Shown: positions 41,928 through 51,181, counted from the stretch's first letter. The stretch is 64,000 bases of DNA from Halorubrum sp. CSM-61 (GCF_003781945.1 NZ_RJJW01000004.1:90824-154823); one strand, 5' to 3'. Notes: generated from the sequence alone by a model not told the origin. Numbers and translations are program-made.

Positions 41928-42707
41928 ATGTCCCTCATCGAGCTCATCGCCGGCGTGGAAGCTCACGAGGCCACGCTGACCGTCTTCAACGCCGACCCGG
42001 GGATCGCAGAGGAGCTCCGGGAGCACTTCGCCGACCGCAACATCCGGGTCGTCGAAGAACAGACCGCCGCCGGCCCGGAGGGGTTCGCCGTGCTCGCGCG
42101 CGACGGCGAGTTCGTCGCGGCCGTGACCGTCGACGAGCTGTTGCCGGGGCGAGGCGAGCCGGGAGGCGGCGAAAGCGAGCCGGGAGCCGGCGGGGCCGGA
42201 ACCGGCGAACCGAGCGGCGGCCGCGTCGGTGGACCGGTGTTGGACCACCTCGACGAGACGATGTTCGCCTCCTACTCGCGCGCGGACATGGTGGCCGCGT
42301 CCCGCGAGATCGAGGACCGCGCGTGGCGGGTCGGCGACGGGGAGCTCCACGCCGGCTTCCAGACGCTCGACGTGCTCACCGGCGAGGCGGACACCTACGA
42401 CCTTCTCGGCGGGAAAGAGCGGCTCGACGTGCACGCGTACGCCGCCGACGAGGGCGACGCGCCCGATGTCGAACACTACACCGTCCACGTCGGCGAGACC
42501 GCCGAGATCCGGGAGACGTGGTTCGTCGCGTACGACGGCGGCGGGTACGACGACGCCAAGTGCGCGCTGCTCGCCGAGGAGCGCGCCCCGGGCGAGTTCT
42601 ACGGATTCTGGAGCTACGACCCCGAGACGGTCGACTACATCATCGACTACCTGACCGAGCGATACGGCGGCTCGGGAGCGGTGAACGACGGCGGAGAGGC
42701 AGTGTGA
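41928..42707 (+). CDS. DICT sensory domain-containing protein
   Basis: 259 residues. An N-terminal segment (1-70, [18 protein letters not shown]) is followed by a Gly-rich linker and the DICT domain (about 100-250): [20 protein letters not shown], then [32 protein letters not shown] and [24 protein letters not shown] domains occur with histidine kinases, diguanylate cyclases and light or redox signalling proteins. Here the domain stands alone with its own N-terminus. It overlaps dsbB by 4 bp. Confidence 0.8.
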   Translation: MSLIELIAGVEAHEATLTVFNADPGIAEELREHFADRNIRVVEEQTAAGPEGFAVLARDGEFVAAVTVDELLPGRGEPGGGESEPGAGGAGTGEPSGGRVGGPVLDHLDETMFASYSRADMVAASREIEDRAWRVGDGELHAGFQTLDVLTGEADTYDLLGGKERLDVHAYAADEGDAPDVEHYTVHVGETAEIRETWFVAYDGGGYDDAKCALLAEERAPGEFYGFWSYDPETVDYIIDYLTERYGGSGAVNDGGEAV

Positions 42708-43123
42708 CCGGGAAGCCCTCGGAGACGACGCTCCGGCTGTCGGCCGCGACGCTCGTCGCGACGGTCGCGACCGCGGGGAGCCTCTGGTTCGGCCTCGGGC
42801 TGGGGCTCACGCCCTGCGACCTGTGCTGGTACCAGCGGATCGCCATGTACCCGCTCGTCGTCGTGCTCGGCGTCGCGACCGTCGAGAGGCGACCGGAAGT
42901 CGTCCGAACCGCGCTGCCGCTCGTGGGGATCGGCGGAGTCCTCGCCGTCTACCACTCGTACCTCCAAGCGACGCTGACGGAGTGCGCGCTGGGGGGTCCG
43001 TGCGCGGCCGTTCAGTGGGAGAGCCCGGTTCTCGGGCTCTCGATCCCGAACCTCTCGCTCGTCGCGTTCGGGCTGCTCGCGGTCCTCCTCGTCTGGACGT
43101 GGGCGCAGAGCGGACGGGAGTGA
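42704..43123 (+). CDS. dsbB: Disulfide bond formation protein B
   Basis: 139 residues, GTG start overlapping the preceding stop (GTGA). Four membrane helices. The first periplasm-side cysteine pair is [13 protein letters not shown] (about 38-50) and the second CALGGPC (about 91-97). These pairs pass electrons from DsbA-like thioredoxins to quinones. The helix [10 protein letters not shown] and the last helix [13 protein letters not shown] match the family. Typical for a haloarchaeon that exports disulfide-containing proteins. Confidence 0.88.
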   Translation: MTGKPSETTLRLSAATLVATVATAGSLWFGLGLGLTPCDLCWYQRIAMYPLVVVLGVATVERRPEVVRTALPLVGIGGVLAVYHSYLQATLTECALGGPCAAVQWESPVLGLSIPNLSLVAFGLLAVLLVWTWAQSGRE

Positions 43124-43165
43124 TCGGCGGGAGAATGAGAGAGCGGTCGCGGACGAGTCCGGCCG

Positions 43166-43705
43166 TCAGTCCTTCCGCTTGACCACGTCGCCGAGCGTCA
43201 TCGTCCCGGCGTCGCCGCTGTCCCAGTCGGCGTCGTCGACGGAGTCGCCCTCGACCAGCGAGATGTCGAGCGCGCCTTCCAGCTTCCGCTGGATGTCGTC
43301 GGTCGGGAGCGTGTCGCCGCGCTCCAGCTTCCGGATGAGGCTCGCCTTCTCGTTGAGCTGGTTCGCCAGCTCCTCCTGACTGAGCCCGCGGGACTCGCGG
43401 GCGTTGCGGATCTGGTCGTCGTAGTCGGTGGCGATCTCGTCCATGTCGTCGAACATGTCGCGCGGGCGCGTCGAGCCGCCCGACGAACCGGACGAGCCGG
43501 ACGATCCGCCCGAGGAACCGGACGAGCCGGAGGACTTCCCGGTGCTCGAACTCGTGGAGTACTTGCTGCCGCCGGAGCCGGTGGACTCGTCGCGGACCTC
43601 GGTGCCGAAGTCCGTACACGAGCTGCACAGCTCCAGCTCGGCGCCTTCGACCTTCGTCGTCGTCAGCGAGGCCTCGTCGGCGCCACACATCTCACACTGG
43701 GGCAT
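43166..43705 (-). CDS. Archaeal multiprotein bridging factor aMBF1
   Basis: 179 residues from the ATG at 43703-43705 (MPQCEMCGADEAS). N-terminal zinc ribbon with CEMCG (4-8) and CSSC (27-30). A long Ser/Gly linker follows (residues 40-85). The C-terminal HTH (about 98-150) reads NARESRGLSQEELANQLNEK. Archaeal MBF1 is associated with the translation machinery. The linker is exceptionally low in complexity. Confidence 0.92.
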   Translation of the reverse strand: MPQCEMCGADEASLTTTKVEGAELELCSSCTDFGTEVRDESTGSGGSKYSTSSSTGKSSGSSGSSGGSSGSSGSSGGSTRPRDMFDDMDEIATDYDDQIRNARESRGLSQEELANQLNEKASLIRKLERGDTLPTDDIQRKLEGALDISLVEGDSVDDADWDSGDAGTMTLGDVVKRKD

Positions 43706-43728
43706 ACGCGACGCTAGCGCTCCCGGTG

Positions 43729-43738
43729 GTATAAAGGG
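43729..43738 (-). promoter_or_regulatory. TATA box of aMBF1
   Basis: The minus strand reads CCCTTTATAC, 25-33 nt upstream of the ATG at 43705, matching a leaderless promoter. Confidence 0.55.
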
Positions 43739-43845
43739 TACGCCGCGGACGTCGGTCGCTGAGTCGACCCCCCCACGCCGCGGAATCCCCCGCAGAATCG
43801 TGCCGCGGCCGGTACCCACTTGTCGCCGCGGGCGGCAGGGGAGGT

Positions 43846-45249
43846 ATGGACGTTCACGTCACCACCTCGACCGTGCGGGGGACGACCCGCGCGCCGCCCT
43901 CGAAGAGCTACACCCACCGCGCGCTGCTGGCCGCGGGCTACAGCGACGGCGCGACCGTGCGCTCTCCCCTCGTCTCCGCGGACACGAAGGCGACCGCCCG
44001 CGCCGTGACCGCCTTCGGCGGCGCGGTCGAGCCGGGACCCGGCTCCGACCCCGAGTCCGAGACCGCCGTCGACGACGATGACGCGCTCATCCCCGACGAC
44101 GCCGACGCGCTCGCCGTCGACGGGTTCGGCGGCCGCCCCGCCGTCCCCGACGACGTGATCGACTGCGCGAACTCCGGGACGACGATGCGGCTCGTCACCG
44201 CCGCGGCCGCGCTCGCGGACGGGACCACCGTGTTGACCGGTGACGGCTCCCTCCGCTCGCGCCCGCAGGGACCCCTCCTCGAAGCCCTCGGCGATCTGGG
44301 CGTGCGAGCGGAGTCGACCCGCGGGAACGGGCAGGCCCCCCTCGTGATCGCCGGGCCGCTCGCGGGTGGCAGGGTCGCGATCCCCGGCGACGTCTCCTCG
44401 CAGTACGTCACCGCCCTGCTGATGGCCGGCGCGGTCACGGAGGCGGGGATCGAGGTCGACCTGACGACCCCGCTCAAGTCGGCCCCGTACGTCGACATCA
44501 CGCTCGAACTGCTCGACGACTTCGGGATCGAGGCCATCCCGGTCGACGACGCCGGCGACGCGCTCGACGGCGCGGCCGGCGCGGCGGGCTTCGTCGTCGA
44601 CGGCGGGCAGTCGTACGCGCCCGCGGGCGGGAGCTACACCGTCCCCGGCGACTTCTCCTCCATCTCGTACCTGGTCGCCGCGGGCGCGGTCGCCGCCGAA
44701 CCGGGCGAGTCGGTCCGGATCGAGGGCGCCGTGCCGAGCGCGCAGGGCGACTCCGCGATCGTGGCGATCGCGGAGCGCATGGGAGCGGACGTTCAGTGGG
44801 ACCGCGAGGCCGGAGTGATCACCGTCCGGCGCTCCGAGCTGTCTGGCGTCGAGGTCGACGTGGGCGACACGCCCGATCTCCTCCCCACCATCGCCGCGCT
44901 CGGCGCGGTCGCCGACGGCGACACCACGATTACGAACTGCGAGCACGTCCGGTACAAGGAGACGGACCGCGTCGCCGCGATGGCCGAGGAACTGGAGAAA
45001 CTGGGCGCCGAGACGACCGAGGAGCAGGACACGCTGACGGTCCACGGCTCCGAGAGCGACCTCCGCGGCGCGAGCGTCGACGGCCGGGCCGACCACCGGA
45101 TCGTGATGTCGCTCGCGGTGGCCGCCTTGGTCGCCGAGGGCACGACGACGATCCGCGGCGGCGAGCACGTCGACGTCTCCTTCCCGGACTTCTTCGACGC
45201 GATGGCCGACCTCGGGATGACCGTCGAGCGCGACGGCGCGAGCGAGTAG
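43846..45249 (+). CDS. aroA: 3-phosphoshikimate 1-carboxyvinyltransferase (EPSP synthase)
   Basis: 467 residues. Shikimate-3-phosphate and PEP sites: [19 protein letters not shown] (about 20), [17 protein letters not shown] (about 108), [32 protein letters not shown] (about 184), [17 protein letters not shown] (about 268), [19 protein letters not shown] (about 367) and [14 protein letters not shown]. An acidic insertion (residues 65-90) is haloarchaeal. It makes EPSP for aromatic amino acids. It stands alone, immediately before element B. Confidence 0.95.
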   Translation: MDVHVTTSTVRGTTRAPPSKSYTHRALLAAGYSDGATVRSPLVSADTKATARAVTAFGGAVEPGPGSDPESETAVDDDDALIPDDADALAVDGFGGRPAVPDDVIDCANSGTTMRLVTAAAALADGTTVLTGDGSLRSRPQGPLLEALGDLGVRAESTRGNGQAPLVIAGPLAGGRVAIPGDVSSQYVTALLMAGAVTEAGIEVDLTTPLKSAPYVDITLELLDDFGIEAIPVDDAGDALDGAAGAAGFVVDGGQSYAPAGGSYTVPGDFSSISYLVAAGAVAAEPGESVRIEGAVPSAQGDSAIVAIAERMGADVQWDREAGVITVRRSELSGVEVDVGDTPDLLPTIAALGAVADGDTTITNCEHVRYKETDRVAAMAEELEKLGAETTEEQDTLTVHGSESDLRGASVDGRADHRIVMSLAVAALVAEGTTTIRGGEHVDVSFPDFFDAMADLGMTVERDGASE

Positions 45250-45254
45250 CGCTC

Positions 45255-45645
45255 GGCGGAATTTATAAAGGCGGTGCGGTGGCGCGTGCCGAGGAGCGCC
45301 CGGTGGGCGCGACTCGCACGCGCGAGGGAGTCGGTCGCCCGAGCGAAGCGAAGGGCGGCCGACGAGGCTGGGGAGGCGTGAGGTGCGGGGCGGTGCCGTC
45401 GGGTGGGACTCAAAGGGGCAGCCGGGAGGACGAAGCACGGCGACGCAAGCACTGCAAGGAGCGAGCGAAGCGAGCGACTGAAGCGCGTGGTTCGAGAGAG
45501 CGAAGCTCTCTCGTCATCACGAAAGGCGCTTCGCGCCTTTCGAACGACAGCGAGCCGCGCGAGTCCTCCCGGCTGGGGCTTTGGAGGTGTTCACCGCAGA
45601 GTCACCGATCGCTTATAAGGGATCGACAACGACACCAACGCCGAC
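45255..45645 (-). repeat. Structured dispersed element, copy B (minus strand)
   Basis: Read on the minus strand it has the same ordered blocks as A and C: CTTATAAGCGATCG, CTCTGCGGTGAAC, GCCCCAGCCG, GCAGTGCTT..GTCGCC, CGGCTGCCCCTTTGAGTCCC, CCTCCCCAGCCTCG, CTCCCTCGCG, CGCCACCGCA and a final CTTTATAAA. Stem 1 pairs 45421-45431 with 45563-45573 (11 of 11 bp), stem 2 pairs 45330-45340 with 45353-45363 (10 of 11), and stem 3 pairs 45282-45289 with 45316-45323 (8 of 8). The stem-1 loop is longer (131 nt) and holds extra hairpins whose tips are CGAAG or CTTCG. It lies between the 3' ends of aroA and the presenilin-like gene. Confidence 0.78.
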
Positions 45646-46650
45646 TTAAAAGAATCCGCCGAGCCCGACCGCCTCGATCAGCGGGACGCCGGCGACGAGG
45701 GAGCCGATCAGGTACCCCCCGATCGCCCCGCCGTTTAAGAGCGGAAGCCCGGCGTGCGGCCGCCCCTTGATGACCCAGCTCATCAGCACGATCAGCCCCG
45801 CGAGGCTGCCGACCATCGCGAGCAGCGCGGGGACGTTGATCCCGATCAGCGGCACGTCGAGGGCCGCGGCCGGCGAGAACGTCGCCGCGCTCGCCACGAG
45901 CACCGTCGGGATCACGGCGTCGCCGAGCCCGATGAAGAACGCGTCGCGGTCCTCGATGTCGGTCGGCTCCGAGACGTCGGCGCCTTCCTCGGCCGGGTCG
46001 TCGGGATCGGCATCGGCGTCATCGTCGTCGGCGTCTTCACCGCCGTCGCTACCCTCAGCGTCCGACTCGGGTTCCTCCCCCAGAAGCGAGTACGAGAGCG
46101 ACAGCGGGATCACGAGCACCACGGGGATGTTCAGGTCCATCACGCCTTCCGCGAGCGACAGCATGTGCTCGGTGCCGTACACCGAGATCGCGTCGTAGAC
46201 CGCGAGGAAGGCCAACAGCAACAGCGCGGGCAGGAGTCCGAAGGAGATGCCGAACAGCCCCGCCGCGCCCGCGCCCATCAGCACCCCGGCGGTGTCGATC
46301 ACGTACCACTCGGGGTACGCGAGGAGGGCGACGCCGACCGCGACGGCGGGCACCGCGGCCGCGAGCGGCGACACCACCGCGGAGAAGACGTACCACGAGA
46401 GCCACGCGGAGACGCCGACGATCAGCAGCCGGATCCCCTGATCGAGGTCGTAGCGAAACGCGGCGAGCATCAGCCCCGTCATGGCGATGATCGCGGCGAT
46501 GTACACGAGGCTGTTCGTCGGGTTCTCGGGGTTCTCGACCGCCTGATAGCCGCTCTCTGCGAACTCCGGCACCAGCGCCAGCGCGCCCAGCTGAACGACG
46601 AGGAACAGGCCCACGACGAAGGCGACGCCGCGGTACTCGCGGGGGAACAT
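45646..46650 (-). CDS. Presenilin-family intramembrane aspartyl protease (PSH)
   Basis: 334 residues with about nine membrane segments. Catalytic aspartates are in LAVYDAISVYGTEHML (YD, about 168) and FFIGLGDAVIPTVL (GLGD, about 238). An acidic loop (195-225) separates the two halves. A PAL-like NVPALLAMVGSLAG (about 280) follows. Such enzymes cut membrane proteins within the bilayer. Substrates in archaea are unknown. Confidence 0.9.
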   Translation of the reverse strand: MFPREYRGVAFVVGLFLVVQLGALALVPEFAESGYQAVENPENPTNSLVYIAAIIAMTGLMLAAFRYDLDQGIRLLIVGVSAWLSWYVFSAVVSPLAAAVPAVAVGVALLAYPEWYVIDTAGVLMGAGAAGLFGISFGLLPALLLLAFLAVYDAISVYGTEHMLSLAEGVMDLNIPVVLVIPLSLSYSLLGEEPESDAEGSDGGEDADDDDADADPDDPAEEGADVSEPTDIEDRDAFFIGLGDAVIPTVLVASAATFSPAAALDVPLIGINVPALLAMVGSLAGLIVLMSWVIKGRPHAGLPLLNGGAIGGYLIGSLVAGVPLIEAVGLGGFF

Positions 46651-47326
46651 TCGACCGTCGGTTCGGGATCCGAGGGTTTCGTCCTTGCGCTTCGGCTCGG
46701 TCGGGGAACCGAATCCGACGCTACAGAAGCACGAGTCGGTGCCGAGAAACGGGTTCGGGTACGGTGTGGGAGCGGGTGGACCCGAGCCCGAAAGCCGACG
46801 GACGACGGACGGTGGAAGCGAGTCTCCGACCGGCCCGCCCGTAGACGGGGTGGGGCCGGCCGGTTTCGTCCGCGGCGTTTACGTGCTACCCTGACCGGGA
46901 TAAGTAGCTATCGTCCGAATTATCCATTTTGATACCTGAAAAGTCCGAACGGTCGTCGTCGACGGCGGATGCGAGCGCGAGTACGAACGCGCATCCTCGG
47001 AACGCGAGACCGCGGCTGTGAGTGGTTCGGAAAGGGGGAGAGAAGCGAAGGCGGCGAGAGGCGAAGTCGAGTGGCAAACGGAGAACCGGCGGCGAAAGGC
47101 GACGGGAAGGTCAAGCGGTGGGAGACGGACGGGAGGCGGACGGGCGGCGGCCGAACAGCGGACCCCCGGGCTGTCAGCGGCGTCGCCGCCCGAAGTGGTC
47201 GGGACGGGCGCGTGGTTTTGTCGCCGAACTCCAACGAGAAAAGCGTCGGACTTCGGCAATGTCTCCTTGGCGCTTCTCCCGTATAAATGAGACGGTCCGA
47301 AGCTACCGCCGGTCGCGCAGCACGGG
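46651..47326. other. Long intergenic region without a recognised gene
   Basis: About 675 bp between the start of the presenilin-like gene and the end of the nitrilase gene. Short frames exist on both strands but none has protein-like features. Visible items: a GC-rich hairpin near 46828-46862, a hairpin GGATGCG...CGCATCC (46967-46996), a long purine-rich stretch (47030-47160), a TATA-like CGTATAAATG (47279-47288) and a duplicated 18-bp ACCGCCGGTCGCGCAGC (first copy just outside the nitrilase stop). A small RNA is possible but unproven. Confidence 0.4.
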
Positions 47327-48133
47327 TTACCGCCGGTCGCGCAGCGCGGGGAACTCCTCGCGCACCGCGGCCACGCGATTCGGATCGATCTCGGCGGTCA
47401 CGGCCGTCGGCTCTTCGCCCGCCGACGCCAGCGTCGTCCCCCACGGGTCGTAGACGGTCGTTCGGCCGCAGAGCGCGTCGCCGTCGAACGCGCCGCTCCC
47501 GTTGACCGCCGCGACGTACGCCAGGTTCTCGATCGCCCGCGCCCGGCCGAGCGTGCGCCAGTGCTCCACGCGCGGATACGGCCACGCGCTCGGCACCAGC
47601 ACGCAGTCGACGCCCGCCTCGGCCATCCGGCGGAACTGCTCGGGGAACCGGAGGTCGTAGCAGGTCGTCACGCCGACGCGAACGCCATCGATCTCCGCCA
47701 CCGGCTCCCGCTCGCCGGGGACCATTCGGCTCGTCTCCTCGGAGCCGTAGCCGAACAGGTGGCGCTTCCGATAGACGAGCCGGCGCTCCCCGCTCCGGTC
47801 GAACAGCACCGCCGTGTTCGCGAGCCCCTCGTCGGCCGGCGCGTCGATCCCGTCGGCCGCGGACGCGGCGAGGTCCTCGACGACGGTCCCCGCCAGCACG
47901 TTGACGCCTTCCGCGGCGGCGACCGCGGCGAACCGGCCCAGCCGGTCGCCGCCGAGGCCCTCCGCCGCGCGGGCGTACGACTCGAACGCGAAGTACCCCA
48001 CGTCGAACAGCTCCGGGAGGACGACCAGGTCCGCTCCGTCGGCCGCGGCCTCGCGGACCGCCTCGATCGCGGCCGCGACGTTGTCCTCCACGGCGCCGCC
48101 CTCGACGCCGAGCTGGACGCAGGCGAGCCTCAT
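47327..48133 (-). CDS. Carbon-nitrogen hydrolase (nitrilase family amidase)
   Basis: 268 residues from the ATG at 48131-48133 (MRLACVQLGVEGG). Catalytic triad: LVVLPELFDVGY (Glu, about 44), YRKRHLFGYG (Lys, about 118) and TTCYDLRFPEQ (Cys, about 157). It belongs to the nitrilase superfamily, which cleaves omega-amides, carbamoyl compounds or nitriles. The substrate is not deducible. The ATG overlaps the stop of the SRPBCC-fold gene upstream (ATGA), so they are co-transcribed. Confidence 0.88.
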   Translation of the reverse strand: MRLACVQLGVEGGAVEDNVAAAIEAVREAAADGADLVVLPELFDVGYFAFESYARAAEGLGGDRLGRFAAVAAAEGVNVLAGTVVEDLAASAADGIDAPADEGLANTAVLFDRSGERRLVYRKRHLFGYGSEETSRMVPGEREPVAEIDGVRVGVTTCYDLRFPEQFRRMAEAGVDCVLVPSAWPYPRVEHWRTLGRARAIENLAYVAAVNGSGAFDGDALCGRTTVYDPWGTTLASAGEEPTAVTAEIDPNRVAAVREEFPALRDRR

Positions 48134-48558
48134 GCGGTCGTTCCGAACGACGCGCGCAGGGCGTCCTCCAGGTTGTCGAGCTCCGCGTCGAAGTTGCGCT
48201 CGAAGAACGACTCGACGCCCGGCAACCTCCCCTCGACCACGAACTCGTTGGCCAGCCGGCAGCCGCCGTCGGTCTCGGTGATCGTGTGCTCGCCGGTGAC
48301 GCGGAACGCCTTCGACTTGCCGACGAACTTCACTCGGCTCGGCGGCTCGCGCTCGACCTCCTCCGTCTCGACGGAGATGGTCGATCGGATCATCGGGATC
48401 GGGAGCGCGACGTGCCACGTCACTCGCCCGTCGCCGTGTACCTCGAAGGTGTCGACGACGCTTATCGCCCCTGCGCGCTGCTCGGCGTCCGAGATGAACG
48501 CCCACACGTCCTCGGGCGGGGCGTCGAACTCGAACGTCCGGGAGACTCGGACGGTCAT
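48130..48558 (-). CDS. SRPBCC-fold (CoxG-like) protein
   Basis: 142 residues: MTVRVSRTFEFDAPPEDVWA at the start, then GRVTWHVALPIPMIRSTISV and the C-terminal helix FFERNFDAELDNLEDALR, the helix-grip layout of the START/CoxG/polyketide-cyclase superfamily. These proteins bind a hydrophobic ligand. It is the first gene of a two-gene operon with the amidase. Confidence 0.8.
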   Translation of the reverse strand: MTVRVSRTFEFDAPPEDVWAFISDAEQRAGAISVVDTFEVHGDGRVTWHVALPIPMIRSTISVETEEVEREPPSRVKFVGKSKAFRVTGEHTITETDGGCRLANEFVVEGRLPGVESFFERNFDAELDNLEDALRASFGTTA

Positions 48559-48642
48559 ACGCTCCCGTTCGGGACTGCGGGAGTTAAAAGCACGCGAGTC
48601 GGACGGGCGGGGAAGAGTCGGGAGCGCGGAAGCGAGATCGCG

Positions 48643-48870
48643 TCAGCCCTGCGGGGTCACGCGCCACGTCGTCGACCGCGCTCGGCCCCACTTCTCGATG
48701 TCCACGTCGTCGGACTTCTCGGCGAGCCGGGGGAGCCGCGAGCCGACCTGCTTGGCGGTGAGGCCGATCGCGTCGGCGATCGTCTTCGAGCGGACGTACC
48801 GCTCGCCACGGGTGACGCTGTCCGTGAGGTACGCGAGGATGCGCTGCTCCTCCTCGGTGTACTCGCTCAT
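48643..48870 (-). CDS. Small winged-helix DNA-binding protein
   Basis: 75 residues: EEEQRILAYLTDSVTRGERY, then VRSKTIADAIGLTAKQVGSR and a wing region ending STTWRVTP. It forms a compact winged helix conserved as a stand-alone family in haloarchaea. It likely regulates transcription; targets unknown. The C-terminal WRVT strand is typical of the family. Confidence 0.75.
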   Translation of the reverse strand: MSEYTEEEQRILAYLTDSVTRGERYVRSKTIADAIGLTAKQVGSRLPRLAEKSDDVDIEKWGRARSTTWRVTPQG

Positions 48871-48921
48871 ACGCCGAAGTAGGCGTCAAACGTCCTTAAC
48901 GGTTACTCGTCCGGCCCGCGA

Positions 48922-49104
48922 TTAGTCGTAGACCTGTACGGCGACGACCGAACAGAGGGCGAAGAGGAACGCCGCTCCGAAGCCCCACGCCTTCCCGATC
49001 TGCGACGGGTGGCCGAACAGCACCACTGCGCCGACGACCGCGATCGCGCCCAACGCCAGTGCCACGCCGACGTCCATGTCAGACTCGATGGATGCCTCGC
49101 TCAT
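48922..49104 (-). CDS. Small two-helix membrane protein
   Basis: 60 residues with two hydrophobic segments (about 11-31 and 38-58, GFGAAFLFALCSVVAVQVYD) joined by a short polar turn FGHPSQIGKAWG. Unknown function; similar short membrane proteins are frequent in haloarchaea. Starts MSEASIESDMDVG. Confidence 0.6.
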   Translation of the reverse strand: MSEASIESDMDVGVALALGAIAVVGAVVLFGHPSQIGKAWGFGAAFLFALCSVVAVQVYD

Positions 49105-49164
49105 ATCCGTCGCTTTGCGGGCGGCTACTTAGTTCATGCGAAGCGGGGGCTCGGACTCGAAACG

Positions 49165-49206
49165 GCGGTCGGGTGCCGATCGAGCGGTCGGGTGCCGATC
49201 GAGCGG
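49165..49206. repeat. 19-bp tandem repeat
   Basis: GCGGTCGGGTGCCGATCGA occurs twice in perfect tandem (49165-49183, 49184-49202) with a partial third unit running into the stop of the PhoU-domain gene. It contains the palindrome TCGATCGGCACC-type half sites. It probably arose by slippage. Confidence 0.7.
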
Positions 49207-50238
49207 TCAGATGATCTCGACGTGCTCCGACTCCTCGTTGAGCGCGAGGTTCGCGGCGATCTCGGCGTTCCGCATCGCGTACTCCGCGGTGTGCTGGAGG
49301 CTGACGAGCACCTCGCGGGTCATTAACAGCGTGTCGTTGTCGAGGTCGCTCGGGAGCTCCCCGAGGATCTCCTGTTCGCGGTCCTCGAGCCGGGCGAACA
49401 GCTCCCGGCACTCGACCGTGAGGTCGTAGTCGCGCTCGACGACCGCCCGCACCGCCAGCGCGGTCAGCTCGTCCACCTGATCGGTGAACTCCCGGATCTG
49501 TCGCATCGTCGCGCTGTCGACGTCGAGCGTGTGGCCCTCCGCCTCCATCACGATGTCGGCGATGTCCTCCGCGTTGTCGGCGGTGAGCTCGAGGTTCTTC
49601 GCGACCGAGCGGTAGCCGATCAGCGGGAACCCCTCCTCTAACCCGACCGCGCGGGCGAGGTTCGGGTTCTGGTACGCCGTGAAGATGAGCCGGAGCAGGA
49701 GCACGAAGATCTTGTTCGCCTGCCGCTCGCGATTGAGCGCGCGCTGGGCCAGGTCGGGGTTGCCGTGCGCGAGCGCCTTGACGGCCTCGCCGCGCATCGT
49801 CGAACCCGTGTTCTCCAGCCGTTCGAGCAGGTTGTCGAGGGTGAAGTCCTCCGGGTCGACCGAACACCGGATCGAGATGTCCGAGGGCGTCTCCTCGATG
49901 ACGCCGAGCCCCATCAGCTGCGTCTCGGCCTTGTAGACGGCGTTGATGTGCTCGCTGTCGAGTGTCCCCTCGCTGCGGACGTGGATCACGCGCCGCCCGA
50001 GGACGTACTGCGCGACGATGGCGCGCTCGAGCGAGCGCGCGTCGAGCGCGTCCGCGTTGATCACGGCCTCCGACTCCTCCGTGCTCACCGACTCCGGCAG
50101 GACCGTGAGCGTTCCCTTGCCGCCCATCCGCAGCGAGACCTCGTCGCCCTTGTTGACGCCGTGCTCCTTCGCCCACTCCGCGGGGAGGGTCATCGCCAGC
50201 GTCGACGGCCCCAACCGCTGGACTTTCCGCGTTTCCAT
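49207..50238 (-). CDS. AbrB-PhoU domain phosphate-signalling regulator
   Basis: 343 residues from the ATG at 50236-50238 (METRKVQRLGPSTLAMTLPA). Residues 1-50 are an AbrB-type DNA-binding domain (LPAEWAKEHGVNKGDEVSLR). The rest contains two PhoU-like helical bundles, including REFTDQVDELTALAVRAVVE and ADNAEDIADIVMEAEG. In haloarchaea such fusions are thought to control phosphate uptake. No pst genes are adjacent. A GCGTATAATG box lies about 47-56 nt upstream. Confidence 0.85.
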   Translation of the reverse strand: METRKVQRLGPSTLAMTLPAEWAKEHGVNKGDEVSLRMGGKGTLTVLPESVSTEESEAVINADALDARSLERAIVAQYVLGRRVIHVRSEGTLDSEHINAVYKAETQLMGLGVIEETPSDISIRCSVDPEDFTLDNLLERLENTGSTMRGEAVKALAHGNPDLAQRALNRERQANKIFVLLLRLIFTAYQNPNLARAVGLEEGFPLIGYRSVAKNLELTADNAEDIADIVMEAEGHTLDVDSATMRQIREFTDQVDELTALAVRAVVERDYDLTVECRELFARLEDREQEILGELPSDLDNDTLLMTREVLVSLQHTAEYAMRNAEIAANLALNEESEHVEII

Positions 50239-50372
50239 GCGCAAGAATACCGCGGGATCCACCTTAACCTTGTTCCTATGTTCATTATACGCTTCGTCGA
50301 ATATACAAGGTGTTCTTCGGCATCGTCGACGAGGGAGGAGAGAGCCCTTCACCGGTTGCGGGTCGATCCGCG

Positions 50373-50379
50373 CGCTTAT
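50373..50379 (+). promoter_or_regulatory. TATA-like box of the response regulator gene
   Basis: CTTATGG-type sequence, 26-32 nt before the ATG at 50405; a weak match. Confidence 0.35.
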
Positions 50380-50404
50380 GGCGTTCAGCCGTCGACGGAC
50401 AGGT

Positions 50405-50764
50405 ATGACCGAGCGGGTGCTCGTCGTCGACGACTCCTCGTTCCAGCGGACCGTCGTCCGGGACGCGCTGGAGGGGCCCTTCGAGGTGGTCGACGAGGCG
50501 GAAAACGGCGCGGAGGCGGTGGAGCTGTTCGAAGCGTACGAACCGGACGCGGTGTCGATGGACGTCGTCATGCCGGAGATGACCGGGATCGAGGCGACCG
50601 CCGCGATCAAGGACCGCTGGCCCGACGCGGTGATCGTGATGTGCACGAGCGTCGACCAGCAGGAGAAGATGATGGAGGCGGTGAAGGCCGGCGCGGACGG
50701 CTACGTCACGAAGCCCGTCGACGCCGACGAGCTGGTCCCCGAGATGCGGAGCCACTTCGAGTGA
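50405..50764 (+). CDS. Single-domain response regulator (CheY-like)
   Basis: 119 residues: RVLVVDDSSFQRTVV (acidic pair, 9-10), AVSMDVVMPEMTG (phospho-acceptor Asp, about 53), VIVMCTSVDQQ (Thr/Ser switch, about 82) and GYVTKPVDADEL (Lys, about 103). All receiver-domain positions are kept. It may be CheY of the archaellum/chemotaxis system or a similar relay, but no che genes are near. Divergent from the PhoU-domain regulator. Confidence 0.85.
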   Translation: MTERVLVVDDSSFQRTVVRDALEGPFEVVDEAENGAEAVELFEAYEPDAVSMDVVMPEMTGIEATAAIKDRWPDAVIVMCTSVDQQEKMMEAVKAGADGYVTKPVDADELVPEMRSHFE

Positions 50765-50800
50765 GCGGCTCGCGGTCGTGGCGGAGGCGGGCCGACTCCC

Positions 50801-51181
50801 TCACGCCGGATCGAACGACCGTAGGATCGACGCGAGCGCGCTCGCGAGCTCCTCGAAGCGGTCGATGTCCATCGAGTCGGTCGTCACCCAGATCCCGTGC
50901 CCGTCGTTGATGACTCGCGTGAGGTAGCCGTTCTCGAACACGCGGACCGTGAACCGGTACTCGCCGAGCTGGGTGTCGGCGTACAGCGACTGCGCGTGGA
51001 ACCCGTGTCGCTCGCTCTCCGCGAAGCCGACGAGGTCGGCCGTCCGGCTCAGGTCGCTGCGGAGGTAGAGCTGCTCGACGTCCTCCTCGGTGAAGTACGT
51101 GAGGCTCCGCAGCTCGTCGCCGGTGGCGGTCCGCGCGGCGCTGAGCAACTCCTCGACGCGCTCGTCCGGTGGATGTGTCAT
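50801..51181 (-). CDS. Hypothetical haloarchaeal protein
   Basis: 126 residues from the ATG at 51179-51181 (MTHPPDERVEELLSAART); a start nine codons earlier is possible. Residues 20-60 look like a helix pair (ELRSLTYFTEEDVEQLYLRS) and residues 65-115 like a profilin/roadblock-type beta-sheet (YRFTVRVFENGYLTRVINDG, then FEELASALASILRSF). A conserved but uncharacterised family. Divergent from the glycosyltransferase gene. Confidence 0.65.
   Translation of the reverse strand: MTHPPDERVEELLSAARTATGDELRSLTYFTEEDVEQLYLRSDLSRTADLVGFAESERHGFHAQSLYADTQLGEYRFTVRVFENGYLTRVINDGHGIWVTTDSMDIDRFEELASALASILRSFDPA

Noticed and set aside
41136-42488. Long N-terminal extension of triose-phosphate isomerase
   Set aside because: The upstream codons are antisense to the DICT-domain gene; archaeal TpiA starts at the chosen ATG.
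45282-45573. CRISPR array
   Set aside because: The hairpins in element B are irregular in length and spacing, and there are no equal-length repeats with spacers or cas genes anywhere in the window.
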